A DNA stretch of 64,000 nt from Kalaharituber pfeilii (lineage: Eukaryota; Ascomycota; Pezizomycetes; Pezizales; Pezizaceae): the NCBI GenBank assembly GCA_015179045.1, contig WHUZ01000036.1, positions 434,001 through 498,000 of the forward strand, read 5' to 3'. The notes under the pieces were generated by a model, which was given only the letters and a program-made list of their open reading frames with translations, was not told the origin of the DNA and did no database searches. Position 1 is the stretch's first letter, and every line of letters begins with the position of its first letter. This document shows positions 1 to 11,766 of this stretch, piece after piece. The position numbers and the translations under genes are program-made.

Positions 1-3000
1 CCGTTTTTGGCAGCATAGTGCAGTGCCGTCTCCTTGTCCCTGTTAGTGGCCTCGATGTTAGCTCCAGAGTCGAGCAGCGCTTTGACTGTTTCAACATGGC
101 CGTATTCGGCAGCACAGCACAGTGCTCTCGTCTCGAAGTCGGTAGCGGCCCCGATGTTAGCTCCAGAGTCAAGCAGCGCTTTGACTGTTTCAACATGGCC
201 GTTACTGGCAGCAAAGTGCAGTGCCGTCCTCTTGCGCTCGGCAGTAGCCTCGATGTTGGCTCCAAACTTGAGCAGCGCTTTGACTGTTTTAAAATGGCCG
301 TTTTTGGCAGCAAAGTGCAGTGCCGTCTCCTCGTGCTCGGTAGTGGTGTCGATGTTAGCTCCAGCGTCGAGCAGCACTTTGACTGTTTCAAAATGGCCGT
401 TTTCGGCAGCAAAGTGCAGTGCCATCTTCTTCCACCTGGCAGCAGCCTCGATGTTAGCTCCAGAGTGGAGGAGGAGTTTTACTATTGCCTCATGACCCGC
501 ACTGGCTGCGGCATGGAGTGCTGTATGGCCATCTGCATTCCGGAGCTCGGTATCGACTTGCTGGTTCAATAGTAACCATACAACTGCTGCGTGGCCGTAT
601 ACATTTGCGGAAAATACCAACTGATTCTGCCGGATGATTTTCTGAGGAGGTAGACCTAACGGTAGCCACAAGCAGAACACATCTATACGCTCTTTGCATA
701 TAGTACCCTTTGGTGACAACCAATCTTTGAGGCCGTCCTTCGGAGGGCTCAGTCCTCTTTCCCTCAATAATTCTCTAATCGGCTGCTCGTAGCCTTGATC
801 TAGCATCCATCTGAGGAATGATTCAGGTGCGTCGATATCCTGTTGTATGTCGTTGTCGGTTACAATCATTCCATCTGTGGATGCATCTAGGAAGACTTGA
901 GCAGCAACCTGCACGGCTGGGAGAAAAGAATGAGCTGAGCTCTCATTTGTGTTGTCGACCTCCTGATGTACTGGCATTCGCAGAAGATATTTAGTCGCAT
1001 CAGAATATAATAGTCTCATTGCAATAAGCAATATAAACCCATAGTGTGTATTTAAGCTTAGGGAAGTATCATCTGTATAGAGCACTAAATTGAATTGTAC
1101 ATATGCGAGCAGCATGACATAAAGGACGTTCATATCTAATACAAATGTGAGCTATATTACACAGGAGACGAAAACTAGAAGGGTTCCAACCTAACTGGTG
1201 GAATATGGTCAACTGATGTCCTGCTAACTTCACATAGTTTGTTCCTCGAATGAACTGGCCTTGGTAGTCATGAACTGCCTGAGCTATTACAATGTTAGCT
1301 GCAGTTCGAGCAATGCACACTATGTATGTCAGAATAGCAAATTGGTGGATATACCTGTAAAGTGAAATTCGGCCAGGCATCGCCAGGTCTGATCGTGAAT
1401 GACTAGACGGGCCTCCATGGATTTCCTGTTCACAAGGAGCAATACTAGACAAGGGACTTGTGTTCGATGATGATCGGCCTCATATAGAGCAAACCTATGT
1501 CTACAAGTTAGACGACATCACATTCTAGAGTGGCAGTGCAAGCAGCTACAACACGATCTTTGTAACGAACTCTTCAATCCCACTACAGCAGCGGCAGTGC
1601 GCCGATGGAAGTATGGCCAGAGGTGTCATCCCTCGCTATAGCCCATAGGGCGGTATGCGAGTAATGAGATAAAGAAAAAAAAAAAAAAGAGGTGTCCTCA
1701 CCTTCGAAATAGAATATAATCATCGGACATGACCCACGCATTTCCGTCATCCTCTCTGTTGGCAGCAGGCTCCAATAGTGAGCTTTGTGCTTGTCCTTCC
1801 CATATCTGCAAGTTGTCGCAAGCAAGGTCTTTGAGTGCAGGTAGCTCAGCCTTCGACGCCTGCAACCATCTAAACTCCTCATTGGTGGCCTCATTCTAGT
1901 CAATATCGATATTGTCGAGATTAATTATGAAAATATTCTACCTTACCTCAGTCAGGCTCATTACTTCATACTGCACTGTTGATTCGACAAAACTAATCTG
2001 AGGGTGAATAACTATCAGGTTCTTCAGTATCCAGGAGGCTTTGAGAAGGTTACAATAAGCCGTATGTGACACAGGCCCCTCTTGGTTTCGCAGCTCTGTA
2101 TGTGCCTATTTAGAAATACAGTAAGTATACACTGGCAAATGATTAGGAAATAGACAACGTATATTCAGAACCATACTTTTAACAACCACCATCTAGCTAC
2201 TTTAATCCAATCTTCAATACCAATTGCCTTCCAACGCTGAAAGATTTCGGCTGCTTGCATACATCGTTTACTAAAGGCGATCATGGTGAAATTGTTGGTA
2301 GTAGCATGTGTTCCTGTGCCAGTATGCACCCCATCTGTTACGGATCCTGTCACGCCTGGAACAGATCCAAAAACAGGGGCTGTATGCGAGAGACTTCCAG
2401 TACTTTGGATTTGTTCCCAGAAAATCTTGAGTTCCTCGATCCCAGCTTCAATGGCTTTTGTCGTCGATTCCAACCGTTGAAGTGATGAACTGCAGGCATA
2501 ATATAGTATTAGTACAATACTGTCACTGTGATTCCCCTTTCACTAATATATTCAATGTGCTGAGACTATTCATACTTTCCAACGCACGTAAGGAGCAAAG
2601 ATAATACCCCATTATGATAAGTGAGCTGTGATAAGCAGTTAGCTACTAGTCATAGCAGAGGCTGTGGTACTGAACCTTGTTCCGGAGTGCATCAATTTCT
2701 TTTACATCCAATGCCCACTTGAGTTTATCCCACCCCCGTTTCAAGCCAATTCGAGAGGTAACCCCAATATTTCGATGTTTTTGATACATGTCATATAGTG
2801 CATTGAGTGTTTGTTCAAGGCTCTTGATCAGCTCCTTTATCATCCTCTCTCGATCTGGCCCACCGCGCACCAAAAGAGAATCTGGGTTCTTGAGCTCAGC
2901 TTCAAAAAGCTGCACCGTCGCATATAATATCCTGAGTTCATCTACAAGGAGTCTAAACTCCTGAGGAGCACCCCGGGCCACAAGAAAGCAGTCATGATAC

Positions 3001-3059
3001 AGGCTCCATGCCAGTTTGCTCACCGCCAGGAAATCACCGATGCCAACCCCGAAGGACAT
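1..3059 (-). CDS. STAND-type N-terminal domain protein with C-terminal ankyrin repeats (partial)
   Basis: The gene is multi-exon and its 3' end lies beyond the left edge. The first exon (3059 to about 2650) starts at an ATG with MSFGVGIGDFLAVSKLAW, which resembles the fungal N-terminal domain of STAND (NLR-like) proteins. Helical exons follow at about 2473-2165, 2110-1930 and 1905-1700, then further short exons. The last visible exon runs open from about 1155 to 1 and ends in at least six 33-residue ankyrin repeats of the type GHVETVKALLDSGANIEA. I see no nucleotide-binding (NACHT or NB-ARC) exon between the two parts. Such proteins are generally thought to act in self/non-self recognition; that role is inference. 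Internal exon borders are approximate. A family A LINE tail sits in one intron directly behind its 5' splice site. Confidence 0.7.
1628..1687 (+). mobile_element. Family A LINE, extreme 5'-truncated copy (tail only)
   Basis: About 60 bp made of the family A tail hairpin (outer stem CTCGC/GCGAG, inner stem GCCC/GGGC) and an A-rich tract. It is flanked by the duplication AGAGGTGTC at 1619-1627 and 1688-1696. It lies in an intron of the ankyrin gene. Confidence 0.85.
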
Positions 3060-3139
3060 GTTTTTTTTTCGGAGTAAAAAGAGGAGAAAAGAAAGCGGGT
3101 TTTGCGGGTGCTAGCTGGTGGGAATGTTAGTTAAATGTC

Positions 3140-3522
3140 TTGTGCGTAAGCTCTAAAAGATTGCGGAAGGCAAACTCACCCACGAAGAGGCAGCTCAAAC
3201 AGTCAGAACAGCCTGGAAAGCACGAGCCGCGAAAGGAGACCTAGATGTGGTGATGTGGAGAGGAGGAGGAGGCAACCTCCCACGTGTTGGACAGGTGCCG
3301 GGTATGGATAACAATATGGCTAGGGGGTAGGGACGCGCTACTCAGGCCACCACAAAGCGGCGAAGAAGATGGAGACCCAATCAGATCATTGATGGAATGG
3401 ATAGAGCAATGGACTTTCCGTTGCTTACCTAGCTTTCAGTTCTGTTCCCATTATCTCCTATGTAGCTAAACATCGCCACAGCGCTTGGGGCGGCACGCGA
3501 TTACTGATATATTAAAAAAAAG
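3140..3522 (+). mobile_element. Family A LINE 3' fragment
   Basis: A decayed end of ORF2 is followed by the family A tail (outer stem ATCGC/GCGAT) and a short A tract. The flanking repeat AAATGTC at 3133-3139 and 3523-3529 fits a target-site duplication. The reading frame is broken by stops. Confidence 0.6.
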
Positions 3523-3700
3523 AAATGTCCCCTGCCCAAGCCCGAAGATCCATGCCTTGTTAAATATAAAACATACACATCCAAGTGCCCCCGCAGCGGC
3601 GCAATTGACCACATCCAAAGTAAGTGAAAGTAGGATGTGCTGTAGTAGTGGCATGAGCTCGCGTATAAGAGGCTCCGTACCCTCAATTACCGATCTCCTT

Positions 3701-4003
3701 TCAGGTCATGGAACCCTGCAGAAATGCAGATCGTTTGCTGTGGTGAAACTGCAACCTGCGCAGACTTCGGTGCTTGTTGTTGGCAGTTGTTTCAAAGTTT
3801 TCATTTACATCCTTTGACTTTTTCCATTGATTGATAAGTTTTTGGTACTCAATCGTTGCACAAACACCTCTCCACTCCATACTTTCAAGCATGACCTTCT
3901 CTGCATCTTCTTCCTCTTGTTCATCTTCACCGTCTTCATTATGTCCGTTGGCAAGCCGACGTCAGACATCGCCATAGCCCGTAGGGCGGCCAGCAATTAA
4001 TGA

Positions 4004-4036
<33 letters not shown>

Positions 4037-4046
4037 CGACGTCAGA
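3701..4046 (-). pseudogene. Relic ORF of unknown function split by a LINE tail
   Basis: On the minus strand a frame stays open from about 3954 to a stop at 3701. It encodes an acidic stretch (EDGEDEQEEEDAEKV) followed by a basic helical segment. A family A tail with its duplication separates it from upstream sequence at 4035 and beyond, where the frame meets a stop. I do not recognise the family. It could be the end of a decayed transposase or host gene. Confidence 0.3.
3967..4034 (+). mobile_element. Family A LINE, tail-only copy
   Basis: A 68 bp insertion of tail hairpin plus about 30 A residues, bounded by the perfect 12 bp duplication GCCGACGTCAGA at 3955-3966 and 4035-4046. Confidence 0.9.
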
Positions 4047-4530
4047 GCAACATTCGTCAACTGGCTTGGAACACTCCGTAGCTGAATCTACGAATGTGAC
4101 TCAGAGCTTCTGCTGGTGCGGCTCAGACAAGGCATCCTAGGGCATGGGTGTCGCCTCAGAACAAGGGCACCCCTGTAGATTATGCACCTCCGTACTGTTG
4201 TAAGTATCTCGGTAGCTTGGCACATTCGTCAGTCATGGAACGAGAAAAGCTGTGGCAGCAGTACGGACAGGGATTCTTTTATTAGTTCAGTACTCGTGTG
4301 CGGCCCTGCTGGGCCAAGGCGAGAACCATTGAGCGATAGTGTCGATACGAGCGGGAGAGCATGCGAGGGCTTTGACACGGTGAAGGCCATCACGAAAGGG
4401 AGATATAGAGACGCCGTTGAGTCTGTTGATCTTAGAGTCGCAAGAGCAGCAGGTTTATATACGTGAGAAAGCATAGCATAACAACCATGACTGAATAGGG
4501 AAGTATCAGGGAAGTTATCCTATCAGGAAG
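4047..4530. other. Intergenic, no gene seen
   Basis: No convincing coding frame. Bases 4283-4325 resemble a much decayed family A tail in minus orientation (ACTCGTGTGCGGCCCTG). Confidence 0.3.
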
Positions 4531-4588
4531 CCCTGCCATGGCGAACAGCTGCACGCGGGGTCACGTGACAAAAAAAAAAAAAAAAAAA
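4531..4588 (+). mobile_element. Family B LINE, tail-only copy
   Basis: A 58 bp insertion that starts CCCTGCCATGGCGAACAGC, runs to CACGTGAC and ends in poly(A). It is bounded by the perfect 13 bp duplication TCCTATCAGGAAG at 4518-4530 and 4589-4601. Confidence 0.92.
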
Positions 4589-4700
4589 TCCTATCAGGAA
4601 GCTGAGAAAGGCACTGGATGCGTGACTTGCAAGAAAACGCCGTGGCGTAAGCTGCACAAACGTTGGCGTTGTGGCATGATTCATATACTAGTTAGAGTGT

Positions 4701-4778
4701 GTCCAAATTCATTATATAAGAAAGTATCTGGACAGCTGACGTGTTGAAATTTGGACAGCTGACATGATGAATTTGGAC
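4701..4778. repeat. ~80 bp palindromic MITE-like repeat
   Basis: The ends are inverted (GTCCAAATTCAT at both) and the interior repeats GGACAGCTGAC. Relatives lie at about 27529-27600 and 29937-30086. The repeat is too short to code. The element class is unknown. Confidence 0.5.
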
Positions 4779-5094
4779 CTATTCTTTACCGCCAAGCATA
4801 CAGCTATTTTCCGCAGAATACCGCATAGCGCATAATATGCACCTATCCCCTGTCCAAATAACTCATTTTTCTCAGTCCAGGAGTGAGACTAAATGCATAT
4901 GCATATCCATGGAACGAAAAGATTATAGTAACAGGTGGCAACGGATGTAAGGTTCCAGTACCAACGTAACGCCTGTTACCAGTCAAAATTTGACTGGTAG
5001 TGGACTCTTCTGGTAAGTATCATAGTGCTCCTACCTCGCTACATACACCCGCCATATTTCACACCATACGCATCACCCGCATATGCCCTGCCAT

Positions 5095-5144
5095 GGCGAA
5101 CAGCTACAAGCGGGGTCACGTGAAATAAAAAAAAAAAAAAAAAA
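5095..5144 (+). mobile_element. Family B LINE, tail-only copy (50 bp)
   Basis: The shortest insertion in the window, holding only the family B tail and poly(A). It is flanked by the perfect 12 bp duplication TCACCCGCATAT at 5083-5094 and 5145-5156. Confidence 0.92.
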
Positions 5145-5156
5145 TCACCCGCATAT

Positions 5157-6608
5157 CCCCATCCCGCTCACCTCAACCATTAAGATACATCCACAACCAC
5201 AAACAATGCCTCCATATCCCTCTTTCTACGTTCATCACACATCAATTAAGAACCACAAGCATCACGATAGCGCTTCTGAGCTCTTGTCGCATCACAGCTC
5301 CTTTGAGGCATGGTAAACTTGATCCGCGTAAGTCTGCATATTATGTGGTTAGTTCACAGTATCATACTTACTAAAATAAATGTATTTCCACAAGTATGTG
5401 AAACAGGATCCCTCACGAACACTTTCAACTACCGTATTTTTTTCCTCTAATACCATACCCTTCTGGTATCCCAATTCCCAGTTGTTTGTTTCGTCGACAA
5501 CCCCTACTACTGTAGTGTACTACTATTCTATTCTCAACGTAACCGCAAAGTCGAGAAACTGGCGGCCAAGGCTTCTTACCTTCACATGTTGAATAGTCGT
5601 GGGTACCATAAGAAGTGTACTACCGCAGCCGACAGGCTTGCTAAAAAAAAAAAAAAAAAATCAATCTTTCCCATTCTCCTGAATCCATTCTAGACGAAAA
5701 TCTCTGCAGATACAGATACACAACTAATCACACAAACTCTCATTTCCACCATCTATCCCTTTCTCACATACCCATTCTGCACACACTAAACCGTTCAATC
5801 CCGAGTATCCCCCTTACCCTCATTTCCATATTATCTACTCCAGCACCTCTTATTGTTGTTTTTCAGGTATTGCATTACACACATATATAATATCCACCTC
5901 CTCCATCCCGAACCCACCCCACCTCCATCCCCACCTCCCATCCTCACCTCCTCACCTCCACGTCCAAACACGCCACCTGACGCCTCCATCTCCATCCACC
6001 CATATATATCCATCCCTCTAAATCCTCAAACCCACCAACTTCTACCCTCGCATTCTAAAGTATCGCATTACTATTTATTATCCATTAATCCCTTTCAACA
6101 AACCCCCCATTCCATGACATTCACATACCAACCAAATTTTCTCCAGACTAGGAAGTTTGCCAAGACCCACGTTCCAGCTCAATATAACCTACCCTCAAAA
6201 AAAGTAAAAACGAAACCTCCCACATTCCCCCTTCCCCATTCCACATACTACACTATACCCCACGACCCCCATAAATCCACCCTTCACAGTCCTCCGAGGC
6301 AATCAATCCCGACCTACTTCCATTATCACGAGGGAATTTTTTTTAAAAAAAAAAAAAAAAGGACAACACAAATAAATCATATATATTGACTCCACCCGGT
6401 ATATATAGATATATACAACAACGGCCAACCCCCCACTTGCCATTCGAAAACGCAAAAGATTTTTTTTACCCACTTGGGTATACATCAAGCAACGAGCAAC
6501 GGAAGATGTTCTTTTTTCCTCCTTGATTCGTTTTTCAGTTCATTAATCAATTAAGCTGATTCCCCGCCATCTGCCCATGCAACGCATCCCACTCCTGCAC
6601 ACACTTTC
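5157..6608. other. C/A-rich intergenic stretch, no gene supported
   Basis: Low-complexity CCATCC/CCTCC sequence gives long meaningless frames on both strands. An A tract at 5642-5660 may be another old retroposon end. No intron-bounded coding signal was found. Confidence 0.4.
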
Positions 6609-8928
6609 TCACCGACTCCTAACACCAACCAACCCATCAGCAAAAACATACTCTTGGAGACAGATGGAGCTACAACATACCGCCGCATAATGCACCTCCT
6701 CCAAGATCCTATACAAACTCTCCATCCTCAGCACATGCTCCGGAAAACGACTCGCAAACGTCGTGACCACCCCTACCCCTCTCGACACCCATCCCAGCCT
6801 CACAATCTCAATCCCAAACCCCTGGCACAGAATCCCCCACATGGGAAACCGCCCCACCCACTCCTTCAGCGTCACCCCCCTCAAATCCGTTCGCTTGCCC
6901 AAATACCACCTCCGGTAATTCAGAATCCGGATGCAATGCTCAATCAACTTGCTCCTATCCGCCGTCTGCTTCGCCTGGGCAGTGGGGTCCCGCGACACCT
7001 CAATGACAAGCCACTCCTGCGGCTCCACTTGCCCACCGATGTACAGTCCGTCGAATTTGTTGTGCGGGGAGTGCGCAGAGGACTTTTCTTTGCGGTGGAG
7101 GAAGCCGTAGGGGGAGATGAAGGCATAGTCGATGATGTTGGCCCAGATGACGTCAAAGTTGCCTTCGAGAGGGAGGGTCGTCAGGATGGTGCTATTGAGC
7201 AGGAAGTGAACTCTAGAAGATTTGTCAGCGAAGATTGGAAGGGGGTTGGCAGCAAGCGGGACTCGGGGCTAAAAAACTCACGTATATAGCACCGCGGAGG
7301 TGGCCTGCTGGAACATCGGATCATACCTGCAGGACTCACACTCAAACTCATTCCTCGCCCTGACAAAACTCTCATACGCCCTACAATCCCTAAAACATGT
7401 CCTCACACACCGCGCCACGACATGCCTCCCCTCCTGCCTCAGTACCGCCTTCACAACCCCGTACTCCTTCGCACTCATCAGCTGCGGCGGCCTCGACACA
7501 ATATCTATGAAGCCCGCCTGCAGAAGCAAATCCTCCTTTACCACCGCCGCGTTGTCCGGGTTTGTCAAGTATGCGTGAAGGAGGTCCTCCAGCGTTGTGG
7601 CCCGTTTGTCGGTCCGTATGCAGAACTTGGTCGTTAGGGTGGGGTACACGTCGAGGAAGTGCTCGATGTCGTAGGGGCCGTAGTCCGCGCGGGAGGAGTC
7701 CGATTGGGTGGGGGAGCAGGTCAGGAGGGCAGGGGCATTGCCACGCTCGGGGTCTTTGGACCCCCAGAACCAGATGCTGGATGATTAGCTGCGGAAGACG
7801 ATGCCGCAGAAGACGCTGCTGCGGAAGACGGCGCCCCTGCGGAGCTGAGAATGTAAATTTACCGTTTTCCCCAATCGCAAAGCCGGGGGGACGGGAACAT
7901 ACGTATTAATCGTACTATTCTGCGCATAAATTACCGTCTCCGCCAATGCTACCCCCGCATTAATACTAAATGTCGCAACCGGCGTCGAGAAACCCTATAG
8001 AAATAAAGTAAAAAAACAGAGTCAGCCGCGGGGACTGAGTCAGCTAGTTAAAAAAAACCCTCCATTTACAAAACTACGAGTACCGGGGTTTCTTGTCAAG
8101 GAAATTCATGGTGGGTGAGAAGACCCTCCATATCAACGCTCCTCGTGCCCGCAGGTACTAGTAATTTAGGAAATGGTGAGTAGACCGCCTGTTTCTTACA
8201 CCGCCGGTGAGGGCAAAAAACGTCCAGTAAGAAACCGGTCCGTTCAAGCCCCCGGTCTGTGTGTGGAACAGGCAGTAATACCGTCCGTCTAAGACACCTC
8301 GGTGCGAGGAGGGGAAGCTCAAAAACGGGGTAGCAAGAAGACCTTCCGTTTAAGAAACTCCACTCCCGTAATCACCCTCAGTGCCAAAGTCGGCTTGGTT
8401 TTGTGACCCTCCGCTTTATAAAAAAACGGGCGAGTGAGAGAAAAAAAAAAGGACCAAACTGACCTTTCGCGGATTCAACTTCTGGAGCACGCGTCGCGCA
8501 GCGAGCCCTGTGGCCGAATGCGGAGACGCACGGCTAATGTCCTCCAGCTCGGCCTGGAAGTACCATTTTTGCTTCGCGGGCATTTTCGGACCGACAGAAG
8601 CTTTGAGGTGATCGAGGGACCACAGCGCGGGGTCGGTATCCATGAGGTACTTGTGGACAAGGGAGGAGATCTCATCTTGAAGCTTCTGGGCCTTGCGTTT
8701 TCGGGATGTGGTCTGCGGGGCTCTTTGTCGCTTCCCGGGGGTTGGAGGGGGAGGGGGAGGGGGAGGGGGAGGCGGAGGGTCAGGCGGGGGCTGCGGCTGG
8801 CTGTCGCGGTCGGGATGCAGACTCTGAAGGCGCGAAGGCGATGGTGGCGTGTGCATGTGTTGCTGCTGCTGCTGCGACGCGGAGTCGCGGTCTGCGTGCT
8901 GACGGACGGAGTGTAGTTTTGTAACCAT
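6609..8928 (-). CDS. Conserved-looking protein of unknown function, four exons
   Basis: My model is complement(join(6609..7212,7282..7776,7903..7994,8464..8928)). All phases agree and it gives 551 aa. Donors are GTCAGT, GTATGT and GTGAGT; acceptors end TATAG, TCCAG and TCTAG. The ATG at 8928 starts MVTKLHSV. The N-terminal ~65 residues are disordered, with a Gln run and a 12-proline run, then a basic KRQR/RKRK patch that could be a nuclear signal. The middle and C-terminus are a folded region with a cysteine pair (ECESC) and no catalytic motif I recognise. The first intron (469 nt) is unusually long and repetitive. Function unknown; the gene model is well supported by phase consistency. Confidence 0.7.
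8010..8463 (-). repeat. Degenerate ~65 nt tandem repeat filling intron 1
   Basis: Six related motifs of the type AGACCCTCCATTT or GACCTTCCGTTTAAG recur on the plus strand near 8053, 8121, 8185, 8279, 8339 and 8405, mostly 60-70 nt apart. They account for most of the intron. Confidence 0.5.
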
Positions 8929-9897
8929 GACGAGGAAGCGATGGGAAAGGGGAAGAAGCGATGGGGCAGCGGCGCTTGGCGCTTGGCGCTGCGTGCACAA
9001 AATACAGAATCGGATAACCTACTTAATTTATGCTTGTCCAGTTCACCAGCCTCATTTCCTTCCCTCCGCACATTTTCCTTTGACTGACAGTTTGCTTGAC
9101 GCGCACCTTTCTTCCTTCGTTCCTTTGTCCCTTGATTCCGTTCCTTGATTCTTTGTCCTTGTTCCTTTTGTTCCATTCTCAACAGCCGCAGTGCCAAGCC
9201 ACGAGTGACTGTGGCTGAAATGTGACTAAGCGGGCTTGGCAGCAATTTTCGCTGGCCGGTTCTATGGAGTGGCTGTGGTAATGGGTTACTTACATAAGCC
9301 ACATATGGCGAGGAAATATCTCCCTCCCGTTTCAAGAATTCAAAAGTCACCGGAGCCTAACCAGACTACCGGAGCCTATAATCTAATTAGTCTGGCTGCA
9401 CTGCTAGTCTGGTTGCACCAACCCTCCGACCGTATTGCACTGCCCCCCCGTAATAATATCCACAGAAGTCCTAGAACACCGCTGGTGTCGGTGCCAAGGC
9501 GCTAGGCCCCTTACGGTCCGTTATTCCACCTCCCCTTCCCCACAAAAGTAGTAATTACCCTCACCCTCACTGCAGAGTTCTTTCCTTCAGCATGTCATTC
9601 AAATTAATATCCCGCGATATAGCATGCATACCTAGGTACTTACTCCGCAACACACTCGTGCTGGTGGGCCTGAATCTCTTGGCACATTAAAGCTGAAAGC
9701 CGAAAACGTTGGGCGTATAATGCATCTATTTTCCCTCTTCATATATATACGGTGCAAAACGCACTTGGTCTGCTATAATAAAGTAATAAATCCCCCCCTC
9801 TCCTCCGCACCAATTGAGGCATACGTCTCAAATTCATCTCCCATCAAACTTTCAATTGCATCAACTCCCGCCCCGAGAACGTAGCTTTCAACCATCC
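8929..9897. other. Intergenic and upstream region of the first zinc-finger gene
   Basis: No coding signal. It carries the block TGGGCCTGAATCTCTTGG near 9665, which recurs upstream of the second zinc-finger gene, and an AT-rich TATATATAC stretch near 9745 that may be promoter related. Confidence 0.4.
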
Positions 9898-10767
9898 ATG
9901 CCGGCCGCATGTCCCTTCTGCCCTCGCCGGCACTTCAAGAATCTCAGGGTACACCTCACCAAGTGCCACCCCGTATGCACTTACTGTTCCTCCGCTGCGC
10001 CGCTGTACCTCCGGGATAACATCGCATTTGCGCAGCACCTCGACATATACCATAGCTACTCCTGCCAGGTCCCTGGCTGCGGGCGCAAATTCAGCAGTTT
10101 GAAAGGGCTGCGCGGTCATTTGGTAGATCGGCATGTAGCTTCGACGACGGCATCGCTGGGGATAGCGCCCAGTTTCGCGACGGTCGGCAATTATAGTGGT
10201 CCCACCACCATGCTAAATTATTTTGGGGAAACGGAGGCCGCGCGACCCGCAGGATCCGGCGGGGGCGGCTCCCAGTCCCCACATCCGGACCTGGGCGGAG
10301 AAGACAAGACGGAGGAGGAAGATGCGTCCGGGGACGAAGATTCCTCCTCCGAGGACGATGAGGACGATGGCGAGGACGACGACATGACCGAGGCGGAGAT
10401 GATCGCCCTTGCGGAGCAGCAGCTCGCAGCACTATCCCTGGGCGGGCCACAGCCACCGAACCTTGGCACCCAAAAACGGCGCACCTGGACCCGGTTCCGC
10501 TGCGACGACTGCCAGCGCCACTTCCGCGCCATGCGCCATCTCATCTCGCACATGTACGATACCCACAAACTGTTCATCGGGAAGAAGCTGCGGAAGCACG
10601 GCAAGAAGCTCGGCATCGTAGCGTCCGGCGGGTACGTGCAGACGAAGCGCGGGTTCTTTCCCCTGGCGCCTGCACAGCCCGGGCAAATGAGAAAGCGCTG
10701 GAGAAAGCGTCGCGCAAAGGGGAAGCAGGGATGCCCAGGGGATACGGAGTTACGATCGCGGAGTTAG
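9898..10767 (+). CDS. C2H2 zinc-finger protein, first of a tandem pair
   Basis: This 289 aa intronless ORF starts at the ATG of MPAACPFCPRRHF. At least three C2H2-type fingers are visible: an N-terminal CPFC..H..H, a second with CQVPGCGRKF...H..H near residue 60, and a C-terminal CDDCQRHF...H..H near residue 200. The middle holds a Gly-rich segment and a very acidic Asp/Glu/Ser run before a short MTEAEMIALAEQQLAALSL helix. The C-terminus is strongly basic (RKRWRKRRAKGK). It is probably a nuclear nucleic-acid-binding protein; its target is unknown. The gene at 11767 shares domain order, the helix and the C-terminal GKK...ASGGY block, so the two are paralogues. Confidence 0.8.
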   Translation: MPAACPFCPRRHFKNLRVHLTKCHPVCTYCSSAAPLYLRDNIAFAQHLDIYHSYSCQVPGCGRKFSSLKGLRGHLVDRHVASTTASLGIAPSFATVGNYSGPTTMLNYFGETEAARPAGSGGGGSQSPHPDLGGEDKTEEEDASGDEDSSSEDDEDDGEDDDMTEAEMIALAEQQLAALSLGGPQPPNLGTQKRRTWTRFRCDDCQRHFRAMRHLISHMYDTHKLFIGKKLRKHGKKLGIVASGGYVQTKRGFFPLAPAQPGQMRKRWRKRRAKGKQGCPGDTELRSRS

Positions 10768-11766
10768 ATACAAGCGAGTCGAGATAGCGGAGGCGGTGGT
10801 TATAGCAAGAGGACTCGCGGTTTTCCTACTGTCTTGTTCGTGTGCACTTGGTTCAATATGTTTCTTGCATGACAAGCGTTACCAAAATTTGCTGTTTCCT
10901 TGAGCTACATGGGTGATTACCAATTCATGAGACCGGTAATCCCACTATGGTGCAAATTTACCATGGCGGAGTACAAGTACCTCCCACCAGTGCGTATGCA
11001 GCCCAGAGGGGTGAGTACATTCCGCGCGTAGACTGAATAAAGCTCCACCGGAGCGTCAACTTAAAGTTGTTCTATCCTTTTTGCTACCCTCCGACTGCAC
11101 TCGGAGAGTGCGACAACTAACTACCCCTCACATTCGACATACTTTCCATAACACCTACCCAACAAATATCAGGATCACCAGTGCAGCTCTTGGCATTCCC
11201 CGCGCAAGTACATATGCGCAACATAAATTACCCGCATATCCATACTCATCGAGGGGTACAGAGTAATTAACCTGTAACCTCGGCATGCCGCATAGAAAAA
11301 TGGTGCACCTCCTGGCATTCTCCAGGGCAATATACGCAGTGTATTGCGTATCCAGCTACTGTAATAGGATTTTTTTTGGTCTGCTGTGCTTGTAGCATGT
11401 GTCGTTGCCTTAAGGTACAATTTAGAGTTCTCACATTGGCATGGTATCCTGGGGCTGCATGGTTTAGCATACCTGTGCTGGCGGCCTGAATCCTTGGCAT
11501 ATCGTAAGCAAACGTCACGCAAGCCATGGGACATCTTGTCTGGAAAATGTATCAAAAAACAACAAACACAAAACCTTTCCAAGAACTAAAAAGTCCACCA
11601 ACGTCTATTTTTCGCACTGCCGATCAATTTAGATTTTCCCCCTTTCCTCCGACCCGCACACACAGCTCGAGCAAACGACCCAACTTTTTCACTTCTATAA
11701 ACCTTCAACTTCCAGAAACCTCCCCCCTTCTGTACTTCCCAAAACCCGGTAGACCTCCCTCTAAAA
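10768..11766. other. Intergenic between the zinc-finger paralogues
   Basis: No gene seen. Near 11470 lies GCGGCCTGAATCCTTGGCAT, matching the block upstream of the first paralogue, so the duplication included promoter sequence. Confidence 0.45.

Noticed and set aside
18..572. Plus-strand protein-like frames over the left edge
   Set aside because: They are antisense shadows of the minus-strand ankyrin repeats; repeated DNA keeps all frames open.
5853..6389. 178-codon Pro/His/Ser-rich plus-strand frame
   Set aside because: Low-complexity C/A-rich sequence with an A-tract end; no splice or codon signal.
8475..9350. Long alternative minus-strand frame over exon 1 of the 6.6-8.9 kb gene
   Set aside because: It lacks a proper ATG context and ignores the splice model that keeps phase across all four exons.
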